Below, in pieces: positions 16,156 through 26,134 of a DNA stretch of 64,000 bases. Each line of letters begins with the position of its first letter. The stretch's first letter is position 1. The stretch is from assembly GCF_002258315.1 (NCBI RefSeq), contig NZ_NOYD01000015.1, forward strand, positions 1-64,000. The letters are read 5' to 3'. The notes beneath the pieces were generated by a model that saw only the letters and a list, made by a program, of their open reading frames with translations, was not told the DNA's origin and did no database searches. The position numbers were made by a program, and so were the translations under genes. Origin of the DNA: Rhodococcus sp. 06-462-5 (lineage in GTDB: Bacteria > Actinomycetota > Actinomycetes > Mycobacteriales > Mycobacteriaceae).

Positions 16156-16974
16156 GTGACCGCACTGCAGAACGGCCATTTCGACTCCACCACCGCCCTC
16201 GCGTGGGCCACGTTCACCGAAAACCTGCATGCCCGTCTTCGGACTTTGCCCAGGCGGGACTACATCACGGTCACCGCCGCTCAGGCGAGCCCAGGAGAGC
16301 GTGGATTGCGGCCGTACATCGACGTGGCCGCGACGGACGGCAACGTGCTGGTGTCGGTGGCAGCGCTGCCGTCACTGCTGTACCCGGATGCCCCGGACAC
16401 AACGGCCATGGATGTGCAGCTCCTCGACTGCGGTTGGTTGGATAGAGGCAAGCCGGTCGCAGACGGGTCGATCATCGATCTCACGCGTACCGACTCCCGA
16501 GCAGATGCGGCGCTGGTCGCGGAAATGATCACGCGTGCGTTCCGAGAGATCTGGAACGTCCCGCATCCGTCGTTCCTGAGCGTGTGGAGCGTCGCGGCCG
16601 ACGGTGCGTCGTCGGGACCGGTCGACCTGCAGCGTGGGTTCGTCGATCGCACGACCGACGCCACGACCGAGAGTCCCTCGGAAACATCCGACGACGTTCC
16701 TGCCGAGCTGAGGTCACTGCAAGCGTTGTGCCAGTTGGTCGGTCGGCGCGTGGACGCACACACCGTTCGATCGGTGTGCGCCGACGGCGATATCGACGCG
16801 TTGAAAGCGCGAGCACTGTCTCTGCATCGGTCGGCCGCTGTTCGGGCTCGCCCCGCCGACGACGCGAGCGGGACGAACTCGGTCGCAGTGTGGAAGAACC
16901 TTGCCCGCACCTGGCTTCTGGTCGCGCACAGCATGGACGCCGTGACCAGGACAGACCGGCACGCGTGCCGGTGA
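16156..16974 (+). CDS. YbjN/TY-Chap-like protein (paralogue of the gene at 30311)
   Basis: A 272-residue protein. The first 150 residues resemble the YbjN/type III secretion chaperone-like (TY-Chap) fold and contain FREIWNVPHPSFLS. This nearly repeats FRDIWGLPHPSFLG of the protein at 30311-31612, so the two are paralogous over that domain. The C-terminal part is helical, basic and ends in SVAVWKNLARTWLLVAHSMD. No signal peptide is seen. Such domains are thought to bind peptides, but the function here is unknown. GTG at 16156 is the likely start; the frame extends upstream only within the reductase gene. An 18-bp palindrome covers its last codons. Confidence 0.6.
   Translation: MTALQNGHFDSTTALAWATFTENLHARLRTLPRRDYITVTAAQASPGERGLRPYIDVAATDGNVLVSVAALPSLLYPDAPDTTAMDVQLLDCGWLDRGKPVADGSIIDLTRTDSRADAALVAEMITRAFREIWNVPHPSFLSVWSVAADGASSGPVDLQRGFVDRTTDATTESPSETSDDVPAELRSLQALCQLVGRRVDAHTVRSVCADGDIDALKARALSLHRSAAVRARPADDASGTNSVAVWKNLARTWLLVAHSMDAVTRTDRHACR
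16955..16972. terminator. 18-bp GC palindrome at convergent gene ends
   Basis: ACCGGCACGCGTGCCGGT is a perfect palindrome covering the last codons of the YbjN-like gene, 21 bp from the convergent recD stop. Its position suits a bidirectional terminator. With essentially no loop, the RNA stem would open in the middle to about 7 bp. Confidence 0.45.
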
Positions 16975-16992
16975 CGAACAGGATCTGACGAC

Positions 16993-18855
16993 CTACAGGA
17001 TCTTGCGGCGCAGTCCGCTCGCCCGCAGCACCTGACGTTCGACGCCCGCGCGGATGGCCTCCTCGGTGCCGATCACCCGTACGTGTGATCGTGCACGGGT
17101 GATGGCGGTGTACAGCAGTTCTCGGGTCAGCAGTGTCGATGCCTCGGCGGGCAGCAGAACCGACACCGTGTCGTACTGACTGCCCTGACTGCGGTGAATC
17201 GTCATTGCGTACACGGTGTGTACCGAGGAGAGCACATTCGGGTGAATCAACACGTGGCCACGACCTCGAGGAAACGCCGCCATCGGAGTTCCGTTGTCTC
17301 CCAACACCACAACGCCGGTGTCCCCGTTGTAGATCCTCGCCTCGTGATCGTTGGCCGTCACCAACAACGGCTGCCCGGGGTACCACAGCGAAGGGTCGAG
17401 ATACGTTCCGCTTCCTTCTCCTACCCACTCCATCGCCTGCCGGTCCCACCGCGAGACCCCCCATCGACCCTCGCGGTGCGCGCACAGGAGTCGATGTTTC
17501 TCGAGCGCGAGCAGTGCTGCGGTGACATCTCCACGTATCGCGGCGGCGGTGACCTCGGCTGCGGTGTCGATCACGTCCGAACGCAGCGCGTCGACGTCGT
17601 CGGGACCCTGGAACGAAATCTCCTCCGCGCCGGACTCGAGCAACGCCATCACATCGTCGCCCCGGCCGTCCCGCACGGCCACGGCCAAGCGGGCGATGGC
17701 TCCGCCGAACCGTCGGCCACGACTGAGCCGAACGACGCCGCCGCGCAATCTATCTCGCTCGAAAGTGCTCAGAGCCGCTTCTGCAGGATCCTCGGCGGCG
17801 GCGAAGTCCGCATCGACGAGCTGCGCCAGAACCGGGTTCTCGGTGCCGGTCACCGGCCTGGCCACCAGATCTGCCAGCACCGCACCTGCGTCCACCGATG
17901 TCAGCTGATCCGGGTCACCGACGAGAATCAACCGAGACTCGGGACGCACGGCTTCGAGCAGCCGACACATCATCGTCAGAGACACCATCGAGGTTTCGTC
18001 GACGACGATGACGTCGTACGGCAGTCGGTTCTCGGCGTCGTGCCGAAATCTCGTCTTGCTGCCGGGTTTCCATCCCAGAAGTCGGTGCAGTGTCATCGCT
18101 TTCAGGTCCGCTGGAAGTCCGAGGAGCCCGGCTTGTTCGGACACGGACTCCTGCAGGCGGGCTGCGGCCTTGCCGGTGGGTGCCGCCAGCCCGATGCGCA
18201 GATCGCTCCCGTGTTCGCGTACGAGGAGCGCGAGAATCCTCGCTACGGTGTGGGTCTTTCCGGTTCCGGGTCCGCCGGCGATGACCGTGGTCCACTGCGT
18301 CGCCGCCAGAGCTGCCGCTATTCGCTGTCGGTCGGGAGCGGCCGTGGGTGCACCCGATTCGTCCACGAACAGCTCGGCCAAGGCATCGCTGATCTCGACG
18401 GCATCGGCGGGCGGGTGGGATTGCGAACGCACGTCGAGGAGATCCCGAACGGTGCTCTCCTGCAGATGGTATCGGTCCAGATACAGCAGCTCACCCTGAT
18501 CGGTGTCGACCAGTTTCAGCGGCCTCAACGGCCCATTCGAGCTGCCGACCACCAGTGGACTCACCCTCAGCGCTCGGAGCACGTCGTCGAGCTCGGGCCA
18601 CGGAAGTGCGCTCGGATCGACGTCCGAATCCTCGTCGACGGTGACGTCTCGCAATCGACGCAGATCCAGGCACACCGAGCCGGATCGCACCGAGCGCACC
18701 GCCAGAGCAGTGGCGAGCAGTACGTGCTCCGACGACTCCCCGGCCAGGGCACCGAGGCGCAGCGCCACGTGCACGTCGGATGCCGACAGCACACCCACAT
18801 CGTTGAACGTGCGCAGAATTCCATTGCCGCGCAGCGCAATCGAGACGCCGGTCAT
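16993..18855 (-). CDS. recD: Exodeoxyribonuclease V subunit alpha
   Basis: A 620-residue superfamily 1 helicase. Walker A GGPGTGKT lies at 194-201, with motifs II/III as VIVVDETSMVSL and LILVGDPDQL, and C-terminal motifs HRSQGSQYDTV and YTAITRAR. An N-terminal domain of about 165 residues precedes the helicase core. RecD is the fast 5'-3' motor of RecBCD, which processes double-strand breaks and degrades foreign linear DNA. The start at 18855 is chosen because its ATG overlaps the recB stop (ATGA) and the protein then has the usual RecD size; the longer 941-residue reading is a recB shadow. Last gene of recC-recB-recD. Confidence 0.93.
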   Translation of the reverse strand: MTGVSIALRGNGILRTFNDVGVLSASDVHVALRLGALAGESSEHVLLATALAVRSVRSGSVCLDLRRLRDVTVDEDSDVDPSALPWPELDDVLRALRVSPLVVGSSNGPLRPLKLVDTDQGELLYLDRYHLQESTVRDLLDVRSQSHPPADAVEISDALAELFVDESGAPTAAPDRQRIAAALAATQWTTVIAGGPGTGKTHTVARILALLVREHGSDLRIGLAAPTGKAAARLQESVSEQAGLLGLPADLKAMTLHRLLGWKPGSKTRFRHDAENRLPYDVIVVDETSMVSLTMMCRLLEAVRPESRLILVGDPDQLTSVDAGAVLADLVARPVTGTENPVLAQLVDADFAAAEDPAEAALSTFERDRLRGGVVRLSRGRRFGGAIARLAVAVRDGRGDDVMALLESGAEEISFQGPDDVDALRSDVIDTAAEVTAAAIRGDVTAALLALEKHRLLCAHREGRWGVSRWDRQAMEWVGEGSGTYLDPSLWYPGQPLLVTANDHEARIYNGDTGVVVLGDNGTPMAAFPRGRGHVLIHPNVLSSVHTVYAMTIHRSQGSQYDTVSVLLPAEASTLLTRELLYTAITRARSHVRVIGTEEAIRAGVERQVLRASGLRRKIL

Positions 18856-21800
18856 CGGGCCACCTTCCCGGCGAGCAGGTCCGACAGCTCGACCACAAGG
18901 GCCGCGGGCGGATTCCAGTCGAACACCCCGCACCCGGCGGGGGTCTGCGGTCCGACCATGCCCCGCACGAACAGGTATCGGATTCCGCCGAGGTGTAGTC
19001 GCGGGTCGTAATTCGATTGACGCCATCGCAGATATCGATGCAGCGCAACGGCATACAGGATGGCCTGCAGCGGATAATGCGAGCGGATCATTTCCTGGGC
19101 CATCTTCTCGCGCGTGAAGTTTCCGGTGGTCAGATCGCCTCCGACAATTCGATTCGTCTTGTAGTCCACCACGATGTACCGCGGTCCGGACACGCGCAGA
19201 ACCGAGTCGATACTCCCGGTGAGGAAGCCGCGAAGCGGTGTCGCCTCGAGATCGTCGAGCAGATCTGCGTAGGACGCGAGCACGTCCGCCGGATCCAGAT
19301 GATGACGCAACAGGCGCGCCACGGACTTCAACGTGACCGTGTCCGCCACCGGATCGTCTCCGCCGGCCAGGGGAAGCTCGAAGTCGAGCTCGGCCAGATG
19401 GTCGGACGGCGCTACGTCGGCCAGCGTCCCGAATCCCAACGGTGTCTGCATCACCGGGAGCAGGGCCTGGGCCAACGCCGCCGGATCGACCTCCGCCATC
19501 CGCGACGCGACCGCCGCAGCGCAACGACGTTCGAGCTCCTCGAGCAGATCGGGAGCGGACGTGTCGACGTGCTCGAGGGCCTCGTGGACGAGCGTTCCGA
19601 ATGCCGCACCGGCAGGCATGCCGTTCATCGGTGACGCGATTCCGTCCAGCTGTTCGTCGGTGTACTCGTTTCCCGGGTAGTCGCCGCCCACCGACGTTTC
19701 GGCGGGCTCGTCCGTCTTCTCCGGATGCTCGGCCTCGCTGGTCACTCCCACCTCGGGCCGGCCGGGCGCGGCGTCGTGAGCGTGAGCTGTCAACGCGGAG
19801 TACGACGTTCGACGCCACAGCAGATCGAGGGTTCGATCGAATCGTGCGGCAGCGACGTCGAGGTGCGGTTGCTCGGGACGAATCCAGTGTGCGGTGGACG
19901 GCTCACCGGGTCCCACCGCGTCGACCGAGACGAGGCCGGCTGCCGATCCGACCCAGGATTGGAGCCGGTTCGCAGTCGTCGCGTCGTCGAGAACCTTGTA
20001 CGACGGCTCCGGCAGAGCAATTCCGGGGATGCGTCCGAACAGCATGCGGTGCAGCGAGGACGTCGCGGTGTTTCGGCCCGGCGCCCACCAGAGCACGATC
20101 CGGCACTCGGCGCGGGTGAGACCGACGTAGAGCAATCGCAGTTCCTCGCCTGCCTCCTCCTGATCGTTGAGGATCTTCCTGGCCGCGTAGCCCGAACCGG
20201 ACGGTCCGCCGACGTCTCGGATTCGCTTGCCGTCCTCGTGCAGCAACAGCGTCGACGGCTTGCTGAAGAACAACGTGTCCCAGGCGTAGGGCAGATAGAC
20301 GACCGGGAATTCGAGCCCTTTGCTGCCGTGTGTCGTCATGATCTGCACCGCTGCGGAATCACTGTCGAGTCGACGACTGCGGTCGGTCGACCCGCCCGCT
20401 GCCGGTTCCTTGATGCGGTCGGTCATCCAGCGAGTGAGGGCGGTGATTCCGTAGGACTCCGATACCGCTGCGCGATTGAGCAATTGGGCGATGTGTCGCA
20501 GATCGGTCATCGTGCGCTCACCGGCTTCGACCGCGAGCAGCCGGGCATCGAGTCCGGATTGGGCCGACACCCGCTCGAAGACTGCCGCGAACCCGGCCTC
20601 GTCGAAGAGCACCGAATACTCGCGCAGGCGACTGCTGACCTGGGACAGCGCGTCCTCGGCTCCGGAGTCGAGTTGCGCGGCGGTCCACCCGAGCAGCGGA
20701 GTCAAGGCGGCCAGACGGACGCGATCGGTGCGGTGAGGTTGCTCGATCGCCTGCAGCAACCACAGCCAGTGTCGGGCACTCTCGGTGCCGAACACGCTGG
20801 TGCTGCTCGATACGACGGACGGCACCCCGACCGCGTCGAGTGCGTCCCGAATCAACGCCACCTGCTTGGTCGTTCGGGTCAACACGGCAATGTCCCGCGG
20901 TCCGATCACCCGAGGGCCGTCGGGTCGCTCGATCACGGCATGCCCGGACAGCAGCTCGACGATGTCCGCCGCAACGTCCGCCGCAACCCGGGATCGGAGG
21001 CGGTCGACCGCGGGAAAACCCTGCCGCAGTGGCCCAGCTCCGGTTCGGGGAAGGTAGCGCAACCGCAGGGGAGGATGTCCGACCATGCGCGAGAGAGGGT
21101 TCCGCGCCTCGACCCGGTGCACCACGATGTCGTCGTGACCGAGGGCTGCACCCCCGTACAGATGATGCAGGGCGTCGAGCAGCCCCGAATCGCTACGCCA
21201 GTTGGCAGTGAGCTCGTAGAGGTGGTCCGCGGTCTGCACCGCGTCGAGGTAGCTCAGTACCTCTGCTCCACGGAACGCGTAGATGGCCTGCTTCGGATCG
21301 CCGACGAGGATGAGCGTCGTGAATCCGTGAAATGCCCGCCGCAGAATGTCCCACTGCATGGGGTCGGTGTCCTGGAATTCGTCGATGAGCACGACGCGGA
21401 ATCGGTCTCGTACTCGCGCGCAGGCGGCCTCGCCGTGGACGGGATCGGACAACACCGAGTGCAGAAGTCCCAGAAGGTCGTTGTAGTCACGCACCCCGAG
21501 CAGGCGCTTGCGACGTTCGATTTCCCGGCGTGCTTCCCGGGCGAACCGCACACGTAGTCCAGGCTCGCGGTTGCTGTCGTCCAGGTCCTCGGTGTCGGGG
21601 TACAGAATCGACTGCTGGTCACCCACGGCCGCCAACGCCAACTGCTGAGCGTCCCGCCTACTGAATGCCGGCGCCTCGTCGTCACCGCTGAACATCTGCA
21701 GATATAGGTCGTCCACGACCTGTTCGAGCAGGTCCGAGACCGATTCGACGAAGGCCGATTCCGGTTCGCGTTCGCCTGCGATGCCGAGCCCGTCGAGCAT

Positions 21801-22193
21801 GCGCTGGCAGAAACTGTGAGTGGTGACGATGGTTCCGGCGTCGAAGTCCGACAATGCCCTTCGCAACCGTCGACGCCGCCGGTCCACTTCGGCATCGTCG
21901 ACTGCGGCCAGAAACGCCACGAGTGGATCCCGAGATGCGCGAGCGGTGTCCGGCTCTGCCAGGTCCCGGGCGATCGAGGCGAACCTGCTGCGGGTGCGGT
22001 CTCGGAGTTCCTGGGTCGCGGCCCGACTGAACGTCACCAGGAGCAGGTCCGAGATCTCGGCGATCCCTTCGGCGATGTAGCGCGCGGCCAACCCCACGAT
22101 CGCGTACGTCTTGCCGGTCCCGGCGCTGGCTTCGAGGACGGTCGTTCCGGTCGGCATCGGACCGAGCAGGTCGAATCCGCGGGCGGCAGTCAT
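18852..22193 (-). CDS. recB: Exodeoxyribonuclease V subunit beta
   Basis: A 1113-residue UvrD-like helicase-nuclease. Walker A lies at 21-29 (EASAGTGKT), motif II reads VLIDEFQDTDP, and motif III is LILVGDPKQAIYAFRGAE. The C-terminal nuclease domain contains GSIDSVLRV and YIVVDYKTN, carrying the Asp-Asp-Lys active-site residues. RecB is the 3'-5' motor and sole nuclease of RecBCD. The ATG at 22193 overlaps the recC stop (ATGA), and the recB stop overlaps recD, so all three subunits are translationally coupled. All key residues appear intact. Confidence 0.95.
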   Translation of the reverse strand: MTAARGFDLLGPMPTGTTVLEASAGTGKTYAIVGLAARYIAEGIAEISDLLLVTFSRAATQELRDRTRSRFASIARDLAEPDTARASRDPLVAFLAAVDDAEVDRRRRRLRRALSDFDAGTIVTTHSFCQRMLDGLGIAGEREPESAFVESVSDLLEQVVDDLYLQMFSGDDEAPAFSRRDAQQLALAAVGDQQSILYPDTEDLDDSNREPGLRVRFAREARREIERRKRLLGVRDYNDLLGLLHSVLSDPVHGEAACARVRDRFRVVLIDEFQDTDPMQWDILRRAFHGFTTLILVGDPKQAIYAFRGAEVLSYLDAVQTADHLYELTANWRSDSGLLDALHHLYGGAALGHDDIVVHRVEARNPLSRMVGHPPLRLRYLPRTGAGPLRQGFPAVDRLRSRVAADVAADIVELLSGHAVIERPDGPRVIGPRDIAVLTRTTKQVALIRDALDAVGVPSVVSSSTSVFGTESARHWLWLLQAIEQPHRTDRVRLAALTPLLGWTAAQLDSGAEDALSQVSSRLREYSVLFDEAGFAAVFERVSAQSGLDARLLAVEAGERTMTDLRHIAQLLNRAAVSESYGITALTRWMTDRIKEPAAGGSTDRSRRLDSDSAAVQIMTTHGSKGLEFPVVYLPYAWDTLFFSKPSTLLLHEDGKRIRDVGGPSGSGYAARKILNDQEEAGEELRLLYVGLTRAECRIVLWWAPGRNTATSSLHRMLFGRIPGIALPEPSYKVLDDATTANRLQSWVGSAAGLVSVDAVGPGEPSTAHWIRPEQPHLDVAAARFDRTLDLLWRRTSYSALTAHAHDAAPGRPEVGVTSEAEHPEKTDEPAETSVGGDYPGNEYTDEQLDGIASPMNGMPAGAAFGTLVHEALEHVDTSAPDLLEELERRCAAAVASRMAEVDPAALAQALLPVMQTPLGFGTLADVAPSDHLAELDFELPLAGGDDPVADTVTLKSVARLLRHHLDPADVLASYADLLDDLEATPLRGFLTGSIDSVLRVSGPRYIVVDYKTNRIVGGDLTTGNFTREKMAQEMIRSHYPLQAILYAVALHRYLRWRQSNYDPRLHLGGIRYLFVRGMVGPQTPAGCGVFDWNPPAALVVELSDLLAGKVAR

Positions 22194-25100
22194 GCGTTCC
22201 CCATGTTCTCGGCGGTCAGCAACGGGTCCCACAGCTTTCGAGCGAGAATTCCGAAGCGGCTCTTCTCGTTCGACGGCTCGGTCTCATCGGCATGCGGGGT
22301 CGCGGCGAGCAACGTCTGGAACGACAGTGTCGAACCGTGGACGTACCGCAACGACCGGTCGGTCCCGTCGCCGAAGTCGCCCCGCCACGCCCACGTGGCC
22401 GAGTCGTAGCCGTCCTCGATGGATCCGCCACCGAATCGCTTCTCCGCGTAGGCCGATGCGGTACCGGTCGATATGGGCAGCGGCGAGGTCATTCCACGAT
22501 CGCGCAAGTCCACCAAGTCCCGCAGCACGGCTACAGGGTCCCGCGGGGCGGTCAACCGGGAGCGGCGAGGCGGGCGCATGCCGCTCGCTCGGCCGATGGT
22601 TACGGCGCTCCACTCCCCTGGCTGGGATGCGGCCACGGCCAGCAACCGCACCCACGCGGCCAGTCGATGTTTGGCGGCCAGGCGCGAGTAGGACGAGCGC
22701 GCCAGCGTACGGCCGTGAATTCCGGTGACGGTGCCGGTCAGGCGGCGTCCGTCGCCGAGATCGACCGCGACGTCGATCGTCTCGGCCGGCCCCTCGTGGA
22801 AGGGAGCGGCCGCGTCGGCGATGATTCCGACGATCTGCCGAATGTCGGACATCTCTCTGCGGCCCTGATGGAACGGAGGAAGGGTGCCGCGCCGCCACTC
22901 GGCGTCGGCGAATTCTCCGATGTCACCACCGGCGAGCACTGCCGCGAGCATTCGATCACCGATGTTCCACCGGGACAACGGATCCAGCTCGATGTCCAGA
23001 CTGTCCGCCAGGTCGTCCTCGAGCTCCGGAACTCGAAATCCGAGCCGTTGCCGCAGAAAGGCCTGCACCGGGTTCTCGACGAAGGCAATCAGTTCGGCGA
23101 GCTCGACGTCCCCGAGATCGCCCGGAGGGAGCGCGTGGGGCAGAAACGGTGCAACCGGATCGGGCGTCCGTTGCTGGGACACCGCTCCGGCCAGGGCAAC
23201 GGTATCGAAGCTGAACGGGTGTTCGGCTTCGAAGTTGTGCGGATCGAACGGCTGCAGCGGATGCCGGTGTTCGACGCTTCCGCCCGCCGTCACCTCGAGC
23301 ACGTCCATCAACTCGCGCAGCGGGATCGCGGGCGGCTTGGCGGACCCGTCGACGGGGTCGGCTCCGGTGTAGAACAAGAGCAGCTTCTCCTCGGCCGACA
23401 TCACCGCGTCGAGGAGCAGTTGTCGATCCTCACTGCGAATGTCTCGTTCGCCGACGGCCGGATCACGGGCGAGGATGTCGTCTCCGTCGGTACTGCCCAC
23501 TCGGGGGAACACCTCGTCGTCGAGCCCGAGCAGCACCACCACTCGGTGCGGCACCGAGCGCATCGGCACCATGGTGCACACGGTCAGCTCGCCGGTGCGG
23601 AAGTTCGCTCGGGTGGGCCTGCCGGCCAGTCTGCCGGCCAGCATGGCGCGCACGTCCGCGAGCCGTAGCTCGGCGGTACCGCCGTGTTCGGTGGCGTCGG
23701 AGATCTCGCGATGCGCCTGTGCCAGTTGCCATTCGTCGGCGGTGGGCACGTCGGCGAGGAGATCGAGGGCACGGCCCAGCTGCCGGGTCCACTCGGTCAC
23801 CGCTGCCGGACCGGCCAGTGCTCGGAGCACCGAGGCGAGCCGATCGACGAGTTCGGCGAAGCGTCCGGCGAGGGTGATGTCGTTGCTGTCCACATCGTCG
23901 AGAGGTAGCGCGAGGTCGAGGTATTCGTTCCGAGTCTCGTCCGCGGCCACTCCCAGCAGGATGCGATCGAGTGCCGATTTGAAGGTGTTCTGCCGAAAAC
24001 CGTTCAAGCCATATGCTTCTCGCTGACGAACTGTCAATCCCCAACGAGCACCGGAGCTCGTCACCCACTCGCGCAAGCGCTCGAGATCGTCGTCGGTGAA
24101 CGAGAATTTCTCCCGCACCGGACCGCTCGCGGCGAAGTCCAACAGCTCGCTCGCCGTCACCCGGCCCTCCGAGAAGTCGAGCACCGTAGCGATGACGTCC
24201 AGGACTGGGTTTGTGCGGCGCAGGCCCCGATCGGCCAGGCGCACACGCAACCGGTGTCCAGGATGCACCAACGCCGCCTGCCCGAAGTTCGCGCGAATCA
24301 GCGGCGCATAGGTCTCGACATCCGGGCACATCACCAGCACGTCCCGTGGTTCGAGCGTCGGGTCGTCGGTGAACAGATGCAACAACGACTCACGCAACAC
24401 TTCGACTTGCCGGGCCGGTCCGTGACAGGCGTGGATCTGCACAGATCCGTCCACGAACGTTGTGCCGTCGTCGAATTCGGGAGATGGAGGCGAATCGGCG
24501 GTGATGTCCGCTTGAATTCGACCGAGCAGGGTGTTCGCTGTTTCCGGGCCCTCGTGATGCACGGTGTGCGTCGCCACCGACGCGATGGTGGCTTGGAGTT
24601 CTCGCACGTCTCGCGAGAGGCCGGCCAGCAGTGGGTGCTCGACGGCCAGAGCTGTCGTGTCGTCTCGGCGGCGCGTCACCGCCGGAATCTCGGCAAGGGT
24701 GCGCCACATCGACGGGCTTGGATGCGGAACCCAGATGTGCACGTCGCGCGCCTGCGAGAGCGCACTCAATATCTCGAGCTGATCGGTTGCCAGCCGGGTC
24801 GGACCGAACACCGACAAGCGGCTCGGTAGGTCCACCGACTCCGGTGCGTCCCGAAGCCGTGCGCAGGTCTGCGGTAGTCGTTCGGCTGGGCTCGGGCTGC
24901 CGATCCGCTCGCGCATCGCGGCCCACACTCGCGGTTGCCACAGCAGGTCCTCGTCGAGATCGCCGCCGTGTCCGTCGGTGTAGCGACCGTCGAACCAGTC
25001 GCGCAGCATCTGGGGACGTTGGGATCCGTAGTTGCGGAACAGTTCTGCCACGTGCGATGCCGTCGACCAGCGGCGTCCCACCCGGTGATCCTCGGAACCT

Positions 25101-25465
25101 GCACCGAGGTGCTTGAACAGCACGGCCGCCCAGGTTTCGGTGCGACACTCGTCGATCACCTCCAGCGCGGTCCAGAGAACCCGGCCCGGAGCCCAGGGAT
25201 CGTCGTCGGGGTCGATGTCGTCGACCGCTGCAATGGCGCGCGACACCAATCGCGTCGGGCTCGGGAATTCGATGTTCGCGGCGATGCCGTCGCCGTCCGA
25301 ACCGCCCAGAGTGCTCGACAGTCGCTGCGCGAGCCACCGCTCGACGCCCTTCGCCGGGACCGACACGATCTCGGGTACGAACGGATCGTCCAACGGCACG
25401 GACAGGATGTCGGCGAGTGCAGCCGCGAGTGTTCCGGCGCGTTCGGCGCGGTGGAGCGTCAACAC
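22190..25465 (-). CDS. recC: Exodeoxyribonuclease V subunit gamma
   Basis: A 1091-residue RecC. The N-terminus begins LTLHRAERAGTLAAALADIL and continues with VPAKGVERWLAQRLS, the characteristic start of RecC proteins. Inactive helicase-like domains (RDVLVMCPDVETYAPLI, RSVPHRVVVLLGLDDEVFPR) follow. The GTG at 25465 is preferred over the longer frame to 25663: it has AGGGGA upstream and puts the conserved N-terminus immediately after the start. RecC holds the complex together and recognises Chi. First gene of the operon; a divergent VOC gene starts about 150 bp away. The actinobacterial Chi sequence cannot be inferred here. Confidence 0.93.
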   Translation of the reverse strand: MLTLHRAERAGTLAAALADILSVPLDDPFVPEIVSVPAKGVERWLAQRLSSTLGGSDGDGIAANIEFPSPTRLVSRAIAAVDDIDPDDDPWAPGRVLWTALEVIDECRTETWAAVLFKHLGAGSEDHRVGRRWSTASHVAELFRNYGSQRPQMLRDWFDGRYTDGHGGDLDEDLLWQPRVWAAMRERIGSPSPAERLPQTCARLRDAPESVDLPSRLSVFGPTRLATDQLEILSALSQARDVHIWVPHPSPSMWRTLAEIPAVTRRRDDTTALAVEHPLLAGLSRDVRELQATIASVATHTVHHEGPETANTLLGRIQADITADSPPSPEFDDGTTFVDGSVQIHACHGPARQVEVLRESLLHLFTDDPTLEPRDVLVMCPDVETYAPLIRANFGQAALVHPGHRLRVRLADRGLRRTNPVLDVIATVLDFSEGRVTASELLDFAASGPVREKFSFTDDDLERLREWVTSSGARWGLTVRQREAYGLNGFRQNTFKSALDRILLGVAADETRNEYLDLALPLDDVDSNDITLAGRFAELVDRLASVLRALAGPAAVTEWTRQLGRALDLLADVPTADEWQLAQAHREISDATEHGGTAELRLADVRAMLAGRLAGRPTRANFRTGELTVCTMVPMRSVPHRVVVLLGLDDEVFPRVGSTDGDDILARDPAVGERDIRSEDRQLLLDAVMSAEEKLLLFYTGADPVDGSAKPPAIPLRELMDVLEVTAGGSVEHRHPLQPFDPHNFEAEHPFSFDTVALAGAVSQQRTPDPVAPFLPHALPPGDLGDVELAELIAFVENPVQAFLRQRLGFRVPELEDDLADSLDIELDPLSRWNIGDRMLAAVLAGGDIGEFADAEWRRGTLPPFHQGRREMSDIRQIVGIIADAAAPFHEGPAETIDVAVDLGDGRRLTGTVTGIHGRTLARSSYSRLAAKHRLAAWVRLLAVAASQPGEWSAVTIGRASGMRPPRRSRLTAPRDPVAVLRDLVDLRDRGMTSPLPISTGTASAYAEKRFGGGSIEDGYDSATWAWRGDFGDGTDRSLRYVHGSTLSFQTLLAATPHADETEPSNEKSRFGILARKLWDPLLTAENMGNA

Positions 25466-25611
25466 CGTTGCGATCCCCTGCCTGCTCGTATCGATGCCCG
25501 ATTTCGGGCTCGTGACGACCCTACTCGAGCCACCGACAGAGTCTGCGCGATGAGTCGGGCCGTCGGATCCGGTCCATATCTGCGGACTCGAACGATAAAA
25601 AGGAGAAACCC

Positions 25612-25962
25612 ATGATCGAACATGTGCTTGCCGTGGTGGCGGTGCGCGATATCGACTCCGCACGGCAGTGGTACGAGAAGCTGTTCGACCGCCGCCCCGA
25701 CAACAATCCGATGCCGAGTCTGGTGGAGTGGCGGCTGGCTTCGGCTGCGTGGCTCCAAGTGACCGTCGATCCCGGGCGGGCAGGCTCGTCCTTGTTCAAC
25801 GTTGCCGTCGAGGACATCGAGGTGTTCGTCGACGCCGCTCGTTCCCGCGGCATCGACTTCGGCACCATCGTCGACGCGAACAAGGGGGTCCGACTGTCGA
25901 CGGTCTCCGATCCCGACGGCAATTCCATCACTGCGATCGGCGGCTTTCGCGAGCTCTACTGA
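25612..25962 (+). CDS. Small VOC-family protein
   Basis: A 116-residue single VOC (glyoxalase/bleomycin-resistance fold) protein with two beta-alpha-beta-beta-beta modules: MIEHVLAVVAVRDIDSARQW and, after a short linker, FNVAVEDIEVFVDAARSRG. It ends in STVSDPDGNSITAIGGF, where DPDGN is the family turn. A strong AAAAAGGAG lies 6-12 bp before the ATG. Function unknown. Divergent from recC. Confidence 0.78.
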   Translation: MIEHVLAVVAVRDIDSARQWYEKLFDRRPDNNPMPSLVEWRLASAAWLQVTVDPGRAGSSLFNVAVEDIEVFVDAARSRGIDFGTIVDANKGVRLSTVSDPDGNSITAIGGFRELY

Positions 25963-26134
25963 TCGGGCGGTTGGCGTTCTCACACGGGATGTAACGACGA
26001 ACCCGGTCGGTGCGACATGGTGAACGGAAATGCGACCGACCGGTTCGGACAGAACGAGACGGTTGCTTCCGGTCTCGCGGGTGACATCTCGGCCGCGACA
26101 TCGACACCCCTCGCGACCCGAACGGACCCTCGAC

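Noticed and set aside
16993..19818. A single 941-residue open frame covering recD and part of recB
   Set aside because: The first 320 residues are Arg-rich out-of-frame translation of recB. The RecD family start and the ATGA overlap fix the start at 18855.
19725..21557. Long plus-strand frame (610 aa) antisense to recB
   Set aside because: It lies wholly opposite conserved RecB motifs and has no recognisable domain.
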